DNA of 64,000 nucleotides, taken from Bradyrhizobium sp. dw_411 (GTDB lineage Bacteria; Pseudomonadota; Alphaproteobacteria; Rhizobiales; Xanthobacteraceae). Where the stretch lies: assembly GCF_018449695.1 (NCBI RefSeq), contig NZ_JAAVUY010000021.1, positions 1 to 64,000 of the forward strand. The letters are read 5' to 3'. The notes beneath the pieces are model-generated. The model was given only the letters and a program-made list of their open reading frames with translations. It did no database searches and was not told the origin of the DNA. Made by a program: the position numbers and the translations under genes. Shown piece after piece: positions 53,263-62,862 of the stretch (positions are counted from its first letter, which is position 1; each line of letters begins with the position of its first letter).

Positions 53263-53270
53263 GCTAGTCC

Positions 53271-54353
53271 ATGCGCACCGATCTCTTCGACTTCGAACTT
53301 CCCGCGGACAATATCGCGCTGCGTCCGGCCAGCCCGCGGGATTCCGCGCGGCTACTGGTCGTGCAAGGTGACAGCGGCTTGCAAGACCGCATTGTCGCGG
53401 ATCTGCCTCTCTTGCTCGCGCCCGGCGATCAGCTTGTGGTGAACGATACCAAGGTGATCTCGGCGCAGCTCAGGGGACGCCGGATCGGCCGCGAGACCGA
53501 ACCGAAGATCGAAGCAACGCTGATCAAGCGCCTCGATGGCTCGCGCTGGCAGGCGCTGGTCAAGCCGGCCAAGAAACTGACACAGGGCGACGTGGTCCGG
53601 TTCGGCAATGAAGGCAAGGTGTGCCTGCTCGGCCATCTCGACGCGCAGGTCGAGCACAAGGGTGAGGACGGCGAGATCACGCTGTCATTTGGCTTTCACG
53701 GGCCGACGCTCGATCAGGCAATCGCCGATCTCGGCAGCCCGCCGCTGCCGCCCTATATCGCTTCGAAGCGAGCGCCCGACGCACGCGACACCGACGACTA
53801 CCAGACCATGTTCGCGGTCAATGAGGGCGCGGTCGCGGCGCCGACCGCCGGCCTGCATTTCACGCCTGAGCTGGAAAATGCGCTGCGTGAACGCGGCATC
53901 GGGATCAACCGGATCACGCTGCATGTCGGGGCAGGGACCTTCCTGCCGGTCAAGGTTGACGACACCGCCGGTCACAAGATGCATGCCGAATGGGGCACCA
54001 TTTCCGCGGAGACGGCTGGTGTCTTGAATGCGGCGCGTGCCAAGGGTGGGCGCATCGTCGCGGTCGGTACCACGTCGCTGCGCCTTCTGGAGAGCGCCGC
54101 GACCGAAGACGGCATTATCCAGCCGTTCGCGCGGGAGACCTCGATCTTCATCACGCCGGGTTATCGTTTCCGGGCGATCGATATCCTCCTGACCAATTTT
54201 CATCTGCCGCGTTCGACGCTGTTCATGCTGGTGTCGGCCTTCTCAGGCCTCGACACCATGCAACGGGCCTATGCCCATGCGATCAGGGACGGCTACCGGT
54301 TCTACTCCTATGGCGACGCCTGCCTGCTGTTTCCTGATAAGGCTCACGGATGA
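53271..54353 (+). CDS. queA: S-adenosylmethionine:tRNA ribosyltransferase-isomerase
   Basis: The 360-residue enzyme adds the epoxycyclopentane group of epoxyqueuosine to preQ1 in tRNA wobble positions. Landmarks are DFELPADNIALRPASPRDSA at the N-terminus, QLVVNDTKVISAQLRG, AAPTAGLHFTPEL and the C-terminal TNFHLPRSTLFMLVSAFSGL. It overlaps tgt by 4 bases, the usual queA-tgt coupling. Confidence 0.97.
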   Translation: MRTDLFDFELPADNIALRPASPRDSARLLVVQGDSGLQDRIVADLPLLLAPGDQLVVNDTKVISAQLRGRRIGRETEPKIEATLIKRLDGSRWQALVKPAKKLTQGDVVRFGNEGKVCLLGHLDAQVEHKGEDGEITLSFGFHGPTLDQAIADLGSPPLPPYIASKRAPDARDTDDYQTMFAVNEGAVAAPTAGLHFTPELENALRERGIGINRITLHVGAGTFLPVKVDDTAGHKMHAEWGTISAETAGVLNAARAKGGRIVAVGTTSLRLLESAATEDGIIQPFARETSIFITPGYRFRAIDILLTNFHLPRSTLFMLVSAFSGLDTMQRAYAHAIRDGYRFYSYGDACLLFPDKAHG

Positions 54354-55483
54354 CCCTCGCGAACTCCTTCGAACTCAGCGGCCGCGACGGCAAGGCTCGC
54401 ACCGGCCGGTTGACGACGCCCCATGGCGTGGTGCGCACGCCGGCGTTCATGCCGGTCGGCACCGCGGGCGCGATGAAGGGCATGCATTGGCGGGAGGTTC
54501 GCGACGCCGGCGCCGATATCGTGCTCGGCAATACCTATCATCTGATGCTGCGGCCGGGCGCCGAGCGGATCGCAGCACTCGGTGGGTTGCAGGCCTTCAC
54601 CGGCTGGAACGGGCCGATGCTGACGGATTCCGGCGGCTTCCAGGTGATGTCGCTGGCGCAATTGCGCAAGCTCAGCGAACACGCGGTGACCTTTCGCTCG
54701 CATATCGACGGCGCCAAGGTCGAATTGTCGCCGGAGCGCTCGATCGAGGTGCAGCGGCTGCTTGGCTCCGATATCGCGATGCAGCTCGACGAGTGCGTGC
54801 GGTTGCCGGCCGAGCGCGGCGATGTCGAGCGCGCGATGCAGCTTTCGTTGCGCTGGGGCGAGCGCAGCAAGCGCGCGTTCGAGACGGCGCCGCCGGGATA
54901 CATGCTGTTCGGCATCGCCCAGGGCGGCGATGTGCCCGCACTTCGCCAGGCCAGCGCGCGAGGCCTGGTCGATACCGGATTTCACGGTTACGCGATCGGC
55001 GGTCTTGCGGTCGGCGAGCCGCAATCGGTGATGCTCGCGATGATCGAGGAGGTCGAGCCGATCCTGCCGCAGGACCGTCCGCGGTATTTGATGGGCGTCG
55101 GCACGCCGGAGGATATTCTGGAAGCGGTCGCGCGTGGCGTCGACATGTTCGATTGCGTGATGCCGACGCGCAACGGCCGTCACGGCATGGCGTTCACGCG
55201 GTTCGGCCAGATCAACCTGCGCAACGCCCGCCATGCCGACGATCCGCGGCCACTCGACGAGGAAAGCCATTGGCCGGCCACGTCAGGCTATTCGCGGGCC
55301 TATCTGCATCACCTCGTGCGATCGGGCGAGACGCTGGGCGCGATGCTGCTGTCGGAAATCAACATCGCCTATTATCAGCATCTGATGCAGGGCATCAGGG
55401 ATGCGATATCGGCGGGAACGTTCGAGGATTTTCGCGCGCAGACACGCGCCGCCTGGGCGCAAGGCGACATTGCAGCACGCTGA
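54350..55483 (+). CDS. tgt: Queuine tRNA-ribosyltransferase with altered zinc site
   Basis: The 377-residue enzyme exchanges guanine-34 of tRNA for preQ1. Catalytic Asp93 in TDSGGFQVMS and nucleophile Asp268 in DCVMPTR are present. The zinc motif CxCxxC is not: the segment reads ESHWPATSGYSRAYLHHL with Ser306, Trp308 and Thr311 at the three Cys positions. The His of LHHL remains. Everything else, including length, looks intact, so the gene is probably functional but binds zinc differently or not at all. It closes the cluster queA-tgt. Confidence 0.93.
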   Translation: MTLANSFELSGRDGKARTGRLTTPHGVVRTPAFMPVGTAGAMKGMHWREVRDAGADIVLGNTYHLMLRPGAERIAALGGLQAFTGWNGPMLTDSGGFQVMSLAQLRKLSEHAVTFRSHIDGAKVELSPERSIEVQRLLGSDIAMQLDECVRLPAERGDVERAMQLSLRWGERSKRAFETAPPGYMLFGIAQGGDVPALRQASARGLVDTGFHGYAIGGLAVGEPQSVMLAMIEEVEPILPQDRPRYLMGVGTPEDILEAVARGVDMFDCVMPTRNGRHGMAFTRFGQINLRNARHADDPRPLDEESHWPATSGYSRAYLHHLVRSGETLGAMLLSEINIAYYQHLMQGIRDAISAGTFEDFRAQTRAAWAQGDIAAR

Positions 55484-55528
55484 GCTGTGACTGGCTCACA
55501 AGCGACGGGCTGAAACGTTGCCGAAAAC

Positions 55529-55744
55529 TTAATTGCAAGCCATGCGCTTGAGCGCGTGCTTGGTCACGAAACCATAGCCGCAGGTATCGCAGGTCCACAG
55601 GTAGCTGACGAAATTGTCGGCGAGATACGCGGACGCTTCAGCGGCTACCATGGAGTCCGCACAAACCGGGCATGTCGGCAGATCGCAACCACGGGGATCG
55701 GGGTTATGCGCGACGGTCGAGCGGACTTCAGCAACTGCTGCCAT
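55529..55744 (-). CDS. Small Cys-rich zinc-ribbon-like protein
   Basis: The 71-residue protein has four Cys in two pairs: CPVC near 26 and CDTCGYGF near 55, with another Cys pair at GCDLPTCP. This is the layout of a zinc ribbon. A strong AAGGAGGT ribosome binding site lies before the ATG at 55744. It is convergent with tgt and divergent from cysK. Function unknown. Confidence 0.8.
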   Translation of the reverse strand: MAAVAEVRSTVAHNPDPRGCDLPTCPVCADSMVAAEASAYLADNFVSYLWTCDTCGYGFVTKHALKRMACN

Positions 55745-55979
55745 CGTGACCTCCTTGCGATCTGAGCCTGAAGCCCAACCATACACCTATTTGTTTGACC
55801 GTGTCGCAACACAAATGCGTTGGTTTTGCGTTATTTAGAATCACTTTGAATTTTGCAATGCAGCGAGTTTTTGACGCAGCGATTTCGACTTGCGCAACGC
55901 CCGCGCGCAGCCCCTAATACAAGAAGCGCTTGTCGCAGAGGCTTTTCATCAACACCGATCGCGGCCACAGGAGTCCATT

Positions 55980-56957
<978 letters not shown>

Positions 56958-56960
56958 CCT

Positions 56961-57200
56961 GTGCCTGACCAACCGCGACGACCGAGAACGCTGAATGACG
57001 CGCGTACCGAAGCCGAGTCCGTGTTCAAGAAGGTCACCACCAAGACGCCGGAATTGCCGCCGAAGAAAACCGCGTTGCCGAGCGTGAAGGAGATGGTCTC
57101 GCTGCGGATCGATCAGGATGTACTCGAACACTTCCAGGAAGGCGGGCCGGGCTGGCAGGACCGGATCAACGATGCGCTGCGAAAGGCGGCGGGGAAATAA
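56961..57200 (+). CDS. BrnA-family antitoxin-like protein without a toxin gene
   Basis: The 79-residue protein has a basic, Lys-rich N-terminal half and the BrnA signature MVSLRIDQDVLEHFQEGGPG followed by WQDRINDALRKA, a ribbon-helix-helix DNA-binding domain. BrnA is the antitoxin of the BrnT RNase toxin, but no brnT lies nearby. The start is GTG at 56961. It is probably co-transcribed with cysK. Its role may be autonomous regulation. Confidence 0.85.
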   Translation: MPDQPRRPRTLNDARTEAESVFKKVTTKTPELPPKKTALPSVKEMVSLRIDQDVLEHFQEGGPGWQDRINDALRKAAGK

Positions 57201-57234
57201 TGTTGGAAATGGCTTGATCGCTCAAGCTTGGCGA

Positions 57235-58113
57235 TCAGGCACTTACAGACGCGGCAACCGGACCGGGGGTTTTCAGGTTCAGGAGATTGCCGGTGAGGAT
57301 CAGCGCCGCGCCAAGCACAGTAAACATATCGAGCTGTTCCGCGTAGATCAGCCAGCCGACCGTGGCAGTCAGCGGCACGCGCAGGAAATCCATCGGCAGC
57401 ACCACGGTGGCATCGGCATGCAGCATCGCGCGCGCCATGCAGTAGTGTGAGAACGTGCCGCAGAAGCCGACCACAGCCAGCCATCCCCAGGTATAGGCCG
57501 AGGGCCATACCCAGACGTAGATCGTGGGAACGAGGCCGGCCACGCTCTGGATCACCAGCATCCAGAAGATAATCGCGACCGTCGATTCAGTGCGGGTCAG
57601 GGATTTGAGCATCGCAACCGAGATTCCGAATCCGACGGCGGCGACAAGCGCGATCAACTGGCCGGGATTGACCTCTCCGGTCGAGGGGCGAACGATGACG
57701 ATAACGCCGATCAAGCCCAATACGATCGCCGAGATTTTCCAGACCGTCATGCGCTCGCCGAGAAAGCTGGCGGCCAGGATCGCGGTCCAGATCGGCATCG
57801 TGAATTCGATCGAAACTAACTGACCCAGCGGAATCAGCATCAGCGCGAAGAACCAGCCGAGTTGCGCCACGTAGTGAACCAGACTGCGCGAGATGTGCTG
57901 CAGCGGCCGCGACGTTGTCATCACGGCAAATCCGCCATTCATGTGGATCAGCGGATACAGCATCAGCAAGCCGAGCACGCAGCGCATCTGCATGAGCTGA
58001 AACACGTTCACTTCGCGCAACGACTCGCGGGCGGCGACCGCCACCATCAGCATCAGGCAGAGCCAGCCCGCCATCCATAGCGCGGCCTTTGGTTTGGAAG
58101 GTGTTCGGTCCAT
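57235..58113 (-). CDS. DMT-superfamily (EamA) transporter
   Basis: The 292-residue protein has ten hydrophobic helices in two EamA repeats, the pattern of drug/metabolite transporters. The segment EFTMPIWTAILAASFLGERM is typical of the fourth to fifth helix, and PLTATVGWLIYAEQLDMFTV of the second repeat. The start at 58113 gives MDRTPSKPK, with a short cytoplasmic lead; 58197 would add an Arg- and Cys-rich lead with no parallels. The substrate is unknown. Confidence 0.88.
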   Translation of the reverse strand: MDRTPSKPKAALWMAGWLCLMLMVAVAARESLREVNVFQLMQMRCVLGLLMLYPLIHMNGGFAVMTTSRPLQHISRSLVHYVAQLGWFFALMLIPLGQLVSIEFTMPIWTAILAASFLGERMTVWKISAIVLGLIGVIVIVRPSTGEVNPGQLIALVAAVGFGISVAMLKSLTRTESTVAIIFWMLVIQSVAGLVPTIYVWVWPSAYTWGWLAVVGFCGTFSHYCMARAMLHADATVVLPMDFLRVPLTATVGWLIYAEQLDMFTVLGAALILTGNLLNLKTPGPVAASVSA

Positions 58114-58472
58114 CAGGTGAGGTGCCAGTCGGGGTGCGCAAACGCAGCGAAGGAGAGAGCGGGCAGGCGGTATCGGCGACCTCGTGCCGATTTGCAACGG
58201 GCAGATCTGCCGATGCAGGCTTGCGCGTCACTTTGGGGGTGGGAGAGTCACCGCCTTCGTTCTGGCGGCCTAGCCAAGGCGTTTTCGAGCGAAGCCTGCC
58301 CCCGGACTTGATCCGGGGCGGATACAGGTTCGCGTGTCCTGTTCTCCAATTGAGGATAGTTAACAACTTCTTAACGATCGTCGTTGAGGTTCTATTCCGG
58401 TGCGGAATCATCCGGTGCAAGCTAGGAAGGGTTCTTTGAGACCATATCGGCATCGCGGAGCGAGACGGTCAG
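58114..58472. other. Intergenic region with repeat material
   Basis: No gene is supported. The part at 58275-58340 carries GCGTTTTCGAGCGAAG, then an inverted repeat with arms CCCCGGA and TCCGGGG, then GGTTCGCGTG; these flanking pieces also occur in the repeat at 60822-60926. The DMT transporter and TPR-protein promoters must lie here. Confidence 0.5.
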
Positions 58473-60689
58473 ATGAACTCAGTTGCACAGAAGGTTGTCA
58501 GCCCGGGGCAGATATATCGGAAGAGTGACGACGTCGCGACCTTATTCGCTCGAGCCAGAACATGTCATCAGTCGGGTCAATTTGCCGAAGCTGAGATAGG
58601 CTACCGAAAGATATTAAAGAAACGCCCGCACCACTTTGAAGCCTGGCATGCGCTTGGCGTGTGCGCACACCAGATGGGCGATTCACTCACGGCAGAGCGC
58701 TCGCTGAAGCGGGCTCTTTTGCTCGATCCGCAGGCCGCTTTTACTCATTACGCGCTGGGCGTCGTCCTTGCCGTTGCGCAACGCAAGGACGAGGCATTGG
58801 CCTGCTTCGACAAGCTCATCGCCATGAAGGCGGATTTCGTCGAGGCGCACTTCCAGCGGGGCAATGTGCTGCTGGAACTCGGCCGTTTCCCGGAAGCGAT
58901 CGCAGGTTTCGACAACGCCATCGTCCTCGATCCGCATCACGTGAACGCATTGACCTATAAAGGCCATGCCTTGCACCATCTCGGGAGATTTGCAGAAGCC
59001 ATCACGTGTTACGACAGGATTCTTGCGGCGAATCCCGCTCACGTGTCGTCCCTCACCAATCGTGGCGCAGCATTCAAGGATTCGAGGCAGGTAGAAAAGG
59101 CTATCGTCGAGTTCGATCGGGCGCTCGCAATCGATCCAGACGATACCGCGGCCTGGGTGAACCGCGGCGAAGCACTGCTCGTCCTCAATCGGCGAGACCA
59201 GGCGCTGGCAAGTTTTGACAAGGCGATATCGATCAACCCCAAGCTCGCCCTGGCCTGGCTCGGCCGCGCCAACATTCTGATGTTGACCGGAGAAGTGACT
59301 GAATCCCTGGCAGCATGCCATCGCGCGCTTGCGATCGAGCCGAATAGTGCAAAGGCGCTTACGCAGCTTGGTCTCGGACATGCGCTTCAAGGCGACACAA
59401 AAACGGCCCTCGCATTCTTCGATCAGGCGCTCACGATCCAGCCAGACCTTGAATACGCGTTATCGGGCAGGATCTTCGTGGAGGATTTCAAGGACGACGG
59501 TGATTTTGCATTACTTCAGGCGTCGCGGTCGGAATGGTGGCGTCAAATAGGATCGAAAATTTCAAAGAATTACGCTGCGCGACACGAAAACGATCGCGAT
59601 CCGGCCAGACGAATTGTCTTAGGCTATGTCTCCGCCGAGTTCAGACACCGCTCTGCCGCGTTGTGTTACCGGCCTGTACTGGTGAACCACGACAAAACGC
59701 GATTTGAAGTCATCTGTTATTGCGGTTCGCCCGTTGAGGATGACGTCACGAATTCCTTCCGGCAGGTAGCCGACCGGTGGAGAAGCGTCTTGCAGTGGTC
59801 CGACGATCAGCTCGTGGACTGCATCCGGGCTGACAAGGTCGACATCTTGATTGATCTATCCGGACATGCGGAAGGCAATCGACTCCGCATTTTTGCGCAG
59901 AAACCCGCTCCGATTCAGGTGAGCGCATGGGGGTATGCGAACGGCACCGGCCTGCCAACGATCGATTATCTGTTCTCCGATCCGGTCATGATTCCCGCGG
60001 AGGTTCGTCATCTTTTCGCGGAGCAGATCCATGATCTTCCATGCGCGATTACCATGGAGCCCACACGAACAGAGTTGCGATCTTCGCAGCCGCCCGTGCT
60101 CTCAAACGGATATGTGACCTACGGCGTGTTGAACAGGATAAGCAAGATATCCGCTGCTGCGATTAGCCTGTGGGCGAGGATTCTGCGATCGAACAGCACA
60201 TCAAGATTATTAATCAAGGATTATCATATCGACGATGCGGCCATCCGCAGTCGTCTCGTTGAGAAGTTTGCCAGTCACGGAATTACCCCCGATCGGCTTT
60301 GTTTGATGGGATCGACCTCCCGCGAGGAACATTTGGCAGCCTATCGTCAAGTCGATATTTGCCTCGATCCGTTCCCGCACGGCGGAGGCATCTCCACATG
60401 GGAGTCATTGCACATGGGGGTTCCGGTTGTGGCCAAACTCGGCAATGGGCCGACCAGCAGATTAGCCGGAGCCATTTCGTCCGCGATCGGAATGACCGAC
60501 TGGGTCGCCGTCGACGATGATCAATATTTGGAGATCGCGCTGCGATCGACCCCTGAGCAGCTCAGCAAAATTCGCCACGAACTGCCCGACCTCATTGCAT
60601 CGCGCTGCAGCCCCGTCGCCTATACGAGAGCTGTAGAAGAGGCGTATCGAACAATGTGGCAGAAGCACTGCGGTGAACTTGAGGTCTGA
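58473..60689 (+). CDS. TPR protein with O-GlcNAc transferase-like domain (SPINDLY type)
   Basis: The 738-residue protein has about ten tetratricopeptide repeats from residue 20 to 340, for example GNVLLELGRFPEAIAGFDNA, then a family 41 glycosyltransferase domain (about 385-735) with EFRHRSAALCYRPVLVNHDK, LLIKDYHIDD and GGGISTWESLHMGVPVVAKL, which holds the sugar-nucleotide site. In eukaryotes and some bacteria such proteins glycosylate Ser/Thr of other proteins. The acceptor here is unknown. The DNA is somewhat less GC-rich than neighbours and is flanked by related repeats on both sides. Confidence 0.9.
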   Translation: MNSVAQKVVSPGQIYRKSDDVATLFARARTCHQSGQFAEAEIGYRKILKKRPHHFEAWHALGVCAHQMGDSLTAERSLKRALLLDPQAAFTHYALGVVLAVAQRKDEALACFDKLIAMKADFVEAHFQRGNVLLELGRFPEAIAGFDNAIVLDPHHVNALTYKGHALHHLGRFAEAITCYDRILAANPAHVSSLTNRGAAFKDSRQVEKAIVEFDRALAIDPDDTAAWVNRGEALLVLNRRDQALASFDKAISINPKLALAWLGRANILMLTGEVTESLAACHRALAIEPNSAKALTQLGLGHALQGDTKTALAFFDQALTIQPDLEYALSGRIFVEDFKDDGDFALLQASRSEWWRQIGSKISKNYAARHENDRDPARRIVLGYVSAEFRHRSAALCYRPVLVNHDKTRFEVICYCGSPVEDDVTNSFRQVADRWRSVLQWSDDQLVDCIRADKVDILIDLSGHAEGNRLRIFAQKPAPIQVSAWGYANGTGLPTIDYLFSDPVMIPAEVRHLFAEQIHDLPCAITMEPTRTELRSSQPPVLSNGYVTYGVLNRISKISAAAISLWARILRSNSTSRLLIKDYHIDDAAIRSRLVEKFASHGITPDRLCLMGSTSREEHLAAYRQVDICLDPFPHGGGISTWESLHMGVPVVAKLGNGPTSRLAGAISSAIGMTDWVAVDDDQYLEIALRSTPEQLSKIRHELPDLIASRCSPVAYTRAVEEAYRTMWQKHCGELEV

Positions 60690-60761
60690 ACCGCCGCAAC
60701 GGGCACTGGCCTGTTTCCCAGTCACCCCCGTGCGTTCCGGCGGCGTAAGTCGACCGCGCAC

Positions 60762-60801
60762 ACAAAAATGCCGGCGGAAAGGTTTCCGCCGGCATTTTTG
60801 T
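60762..60801. terminator. Strong bidirectional terminator
   Basis: Perfect 19-bp arms ACAAAAATGCCGGCGGAAA and TTTCCGCCGGCATTTTTGT are separated by two bases. It ends the TPR gene on the plus strand and could also end transcripts from the minus strand. Confidence 0.85.
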
Positions 60802-60821
60802 GGAGCAAAAGATCGATGCTT

Positions 60822-60926
60822 TAGAGCGTTTTCGAGCGAAGTGGATGCCGGTTCGCGTGAAGAAAACGCGTCAAAACAAAGGACTAGAGTCCGGTTCTGA
60901 TTCAATCAGAACCGATAGGCTCTAGG
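60822..60926. repeat. Composite palindromic repeat
   Basis: It begins TTAGAGCGTTTTCGAGCGAA and contains arms CGGTTCTGATT (60892-60902) and AATCAGAACCG (60904-60914) around a single C, enclosed by CTAGAGT and GGCTCTAG. Part of it recurs at 58275-58340. As far as I recall, the same sequence is highly repeated in Bradyrhizobium. Confidence 0.75.
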
Positions 60927-61476
60927 TGCGGGACATCGAAATAGAGACGCCCTTAAACTGGCTCTCGGCCTTGATCGATACGGACTGTTTGTTGCCGCGC
61001 GTCGCCAGTGAGATGCTCGCCGAAAAGCCAGGTGCAGTCGCGGTGACCTGAAAATTGCCGCCGCTGGAGTGTCCTTCGATGGCGCCGTTGATGTTCCGGC
61101 TGGTCTCGCTCCAGCTTCCGGAAACCGCGGAGCCCTGTGCCGTGAGATTGGTTACGATATTGAATTTATAGCTGTCGCTGGCGCAGGTCAGGCTCTGTTG
61201 GAGGCCATTGCCGCCGGCGCCCACGGCGTAAGATGCGCGGCAGCGAATGCGTTCGGTCGACCCGTCGTCGAGTGTGACCGTACCTGCACCAGACCAGTTA
61301 CCGGCCATGCCTGCGAACGGTCCCGCTTGCGCGTGGCTCGCGGAACTGAAGATGGACGCCGCGAACAAGGTGACGACAGCGAATATCAGCCGACGCGCAA
61401 TCGCGAGGGGAGCCGCAGCCTTATTGCCGTGACGCTTCCCAATGACCGCTGCACGGTACGCCTGCAGATGCTCCAT
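60922..61476 (-). CDS. Secreted protein of unknown function
   Basis: The 184-residue protein begins MEHLQAYRAAVIGKRHGNKA, with a GGGGGAAG ribosome binding site. A hydrophobic signal region (about 29-48) ends in SHAQAG. The n-region is unusually long. The mature domain (about 135 residues) is rich in Gly/Ser and beta strands: GNWSGAGTVTLDDGSTERIR, SGSWSETSRNINGAIEGHSS and FKGVSISMSRT at the end. It overlaps the upstream gene by 56 bases. It is probably periplasmic; the function is unknown. Confidence 0.75.
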   Translation of the reverse strand: MEHLQAYRAAVIGKRHGNKAAAPLAIARRLIFAVVTLFAASIFSSASHAQAGPFAGMAGNWSGAGTVTLDDGSTERIRCRASYAVGAGGNGLQQSLTCASDSYKFNIVTNLTAQGSAVSGSWSETSRNINGAIEGHSSGGNFQVTATAPGFSASISLATRGNKQSVSIKAESQFKGVSISMSRT

Positions 61477-61780
61477 TCCACTTCCCCCGTCCGGCATTGC
61501 CACTGAGTTGACCGTTCGCATATGCACCATGGATGGATACGCGCACAAGTCCCTCCCGCCCGATGCTGCCGGAGACATCGGTGCCGGGAGCCGTAATCTT
61601 ACCGTCCGAGACCGTGAGCGTCGAGTGCGTCGAAGGCTCACAGGACCCGGCCTTGGTCACAATCGTGACTTGCCACAGCCCATCATAGGGGGTCTGAGCG
61701 ATTGCGGGTGTGACAGCAAGGCTGGTCGCGGCCAGGAGTGCAGAACTCAAAAAAGCGTATCGGATGCGATGATGGCGCAT
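61421..61780 (-). CDS. Small secreted protein
   Basis: The 119-residue protein has a signal peptide of about 28 residues (ALLAATSLAVTPAIAQ) followed by a beta-rich domain with TPYDGLWQVTIVTKAGSCEP, LTVSDGKITAPGTDVSGSIG and CSGHWEASRQ. Two Cys may form a disulfide. Similar domains are common in secreted proteins of Bradyrhizobium. It overlaps the next gene downstream by 56 bases, so the two are probably translated together. Function unknown. Confidence 0.78.
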   Translation of the reverse strand: MRHHRIRYAFLSSALLAATSLAVTPAIAQTPYDGLWQVTIVTKAGSCEPSTHSTLTVSDGKITAPGTDVSGSIGREGLVRVSIHGAYANGQLSGNAGRGKWNGASAGVPCSGHWEASRQ

Positions 61781-61923
61781 GACTATGGTCCCCGATCTCT
61801 GTGATGACCCGGCTTATTTCTGGAAAATGTGGTGAGAGCTTGCCGCACCGCGACAAGTTCGAAAGTTCCTGTGGAAACAAAGATTTGAAGGGCAAATAAG
61901 TTCCATGCCCCGGAACGAAAAAA

Positions 61924-61957
61924 TGCCGGCCGCGGGACATCGCGGCAGGCCGGTGTC
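61924..61957 (-). terminator. Terminator after formyltransferase-like gene
   Basis: On the minus strand, GCCGGCC and GGCCGGC form the stem around CGCGATGTCCCGC, followed by ATTTTTTCG. It lies about 90 bases after the stop at 62048. Confidence 0.65.
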
Positions 61958-62047
61958 TACGGCTCGAAGCTTCTCACAGGCCAGCTTTGATCCGGATAGG
62001 CTCAGCTTAGGAAAGGCTCTTTCAGGACAGGCTTTTTACGACAGGCC

Positions 62048-62635
62048 CTAAGAGAGGCTTGGGGCCTTGGTCGCGAACTGCTCGTCCTGCGGCTTGCCGG
62101 GCAGGGCGTTGTGAGCCTTGGCGTAATCGACGACTTCGCCGAGCAGCTTCTGGCCCAGCGGCGCCAGCGCGCGTTCCCACAACTCGCGGGCGGTTTCGCC
62201 TTTTTTGACGAAACACCATTCCTGCGCCGCAATGGCCCCGGCATCCATGCGGTCGGCCAGATGGTAGACGCTGCCGCCGGCGATCGGATCGCCCTCGCGG
62301 ATCGTCCATTCGACGGCCGCGATGCCGCGATGGCGCGGCAGCAGCGAGGGATGGTAGCCGATACCCCCGAGCCGTGCCGCTGCGAGGGCCTCGCGGCTGA
62401 TGCGGGCATGGCTGTGCGCGGTGACAATCAGGTCGGTCCCGTCGGCGATTTCCGAGGCCACGACCAGCTTGGGGTCGGCCTGCACGGCGACCTCGATCCC
62501 GGCGGCGCGGGCCGATGCGGCAAGCCGGTCATCGGCGTCCGCGACCACGACCCTGACGATATCGACACCGCGTTGACGCAGCATGGCCAGTGTCGTCACG
62601 CCGAAATGGCGGGAGCCGACGAGGGTGATCCGCAT
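62048..62635 (-). CDS. Formyltransferase-family protein lacking the catalytic Asn
   Basis: The 195-residue protein has the Fmt/PurN N-terminal fold: MRITLVGSRHFGV at the start, YHPSLLPRHRG at about 94-104, and ADRMDAGAI with Asp131. In active formyltransferases an Asn stands two residues before this His (NxH); here it is Gly93. The C-terminal OB domain of Fmt is absent. It may bind a folate or other formyl donor, or have another reaction. The start at 62635 is chosen because it matches the fold's first strand; an ATG at 62662 is also in frame. Confidence 0.75.
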   Translation of the reverse strand: MRITLVGSRHFGVTTLAMLRQRGVDIVRVVVADADDRLAASARAAGIEVAVQADPKLVVASEIADGTDLIVTAHSHARISREALAAARLGGIGYHPSLLPRHRGIAAVEWTIREGDPIAGGSVYHLADRMDAGAIAAQEWCFVKKGETARELWERALAPLGQKLLGEVVDYAKAHNALPGKPQDEQFATKAPSLS

Positions 62636-62805
62636 GGAGGTTCTTCCGTCAGGGTTAGACATCTGCCCCGTCGATAACACGTCGCAGGCGTCTGTCACGC
62701 CGCCGGAAATGGCGGCAGCGGGTTATCAACAGGACCCGGCCAGGCCGGACAATGCGCCGGCGGCGCCCTCGGGTCATTACCCCTGAAAGCAGGGCCCTTT
62801 CAAAC

Positions 62806-62830
62806 AAAAAGACCGCCGGAGGCGGTCTTT
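62806..62830 (-). terminator. Terminator of GCG_CRPN-motif protein gene
   Basis: Arms AAAGACCGCC and GGCGGTCTTT flank GGA, with a T-run on the minus strand. Confidence 0.85.
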
Positions 62831-62862
62831 CGTGTCGTGATAGCCGCGATTTGGCGTGCGGA

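Noticed and set aside
56961..57200. Complete BrnTA toxin-antitoxin system
   Set aside because: No BrnT-like toxin gene is found within the flanking sequence.
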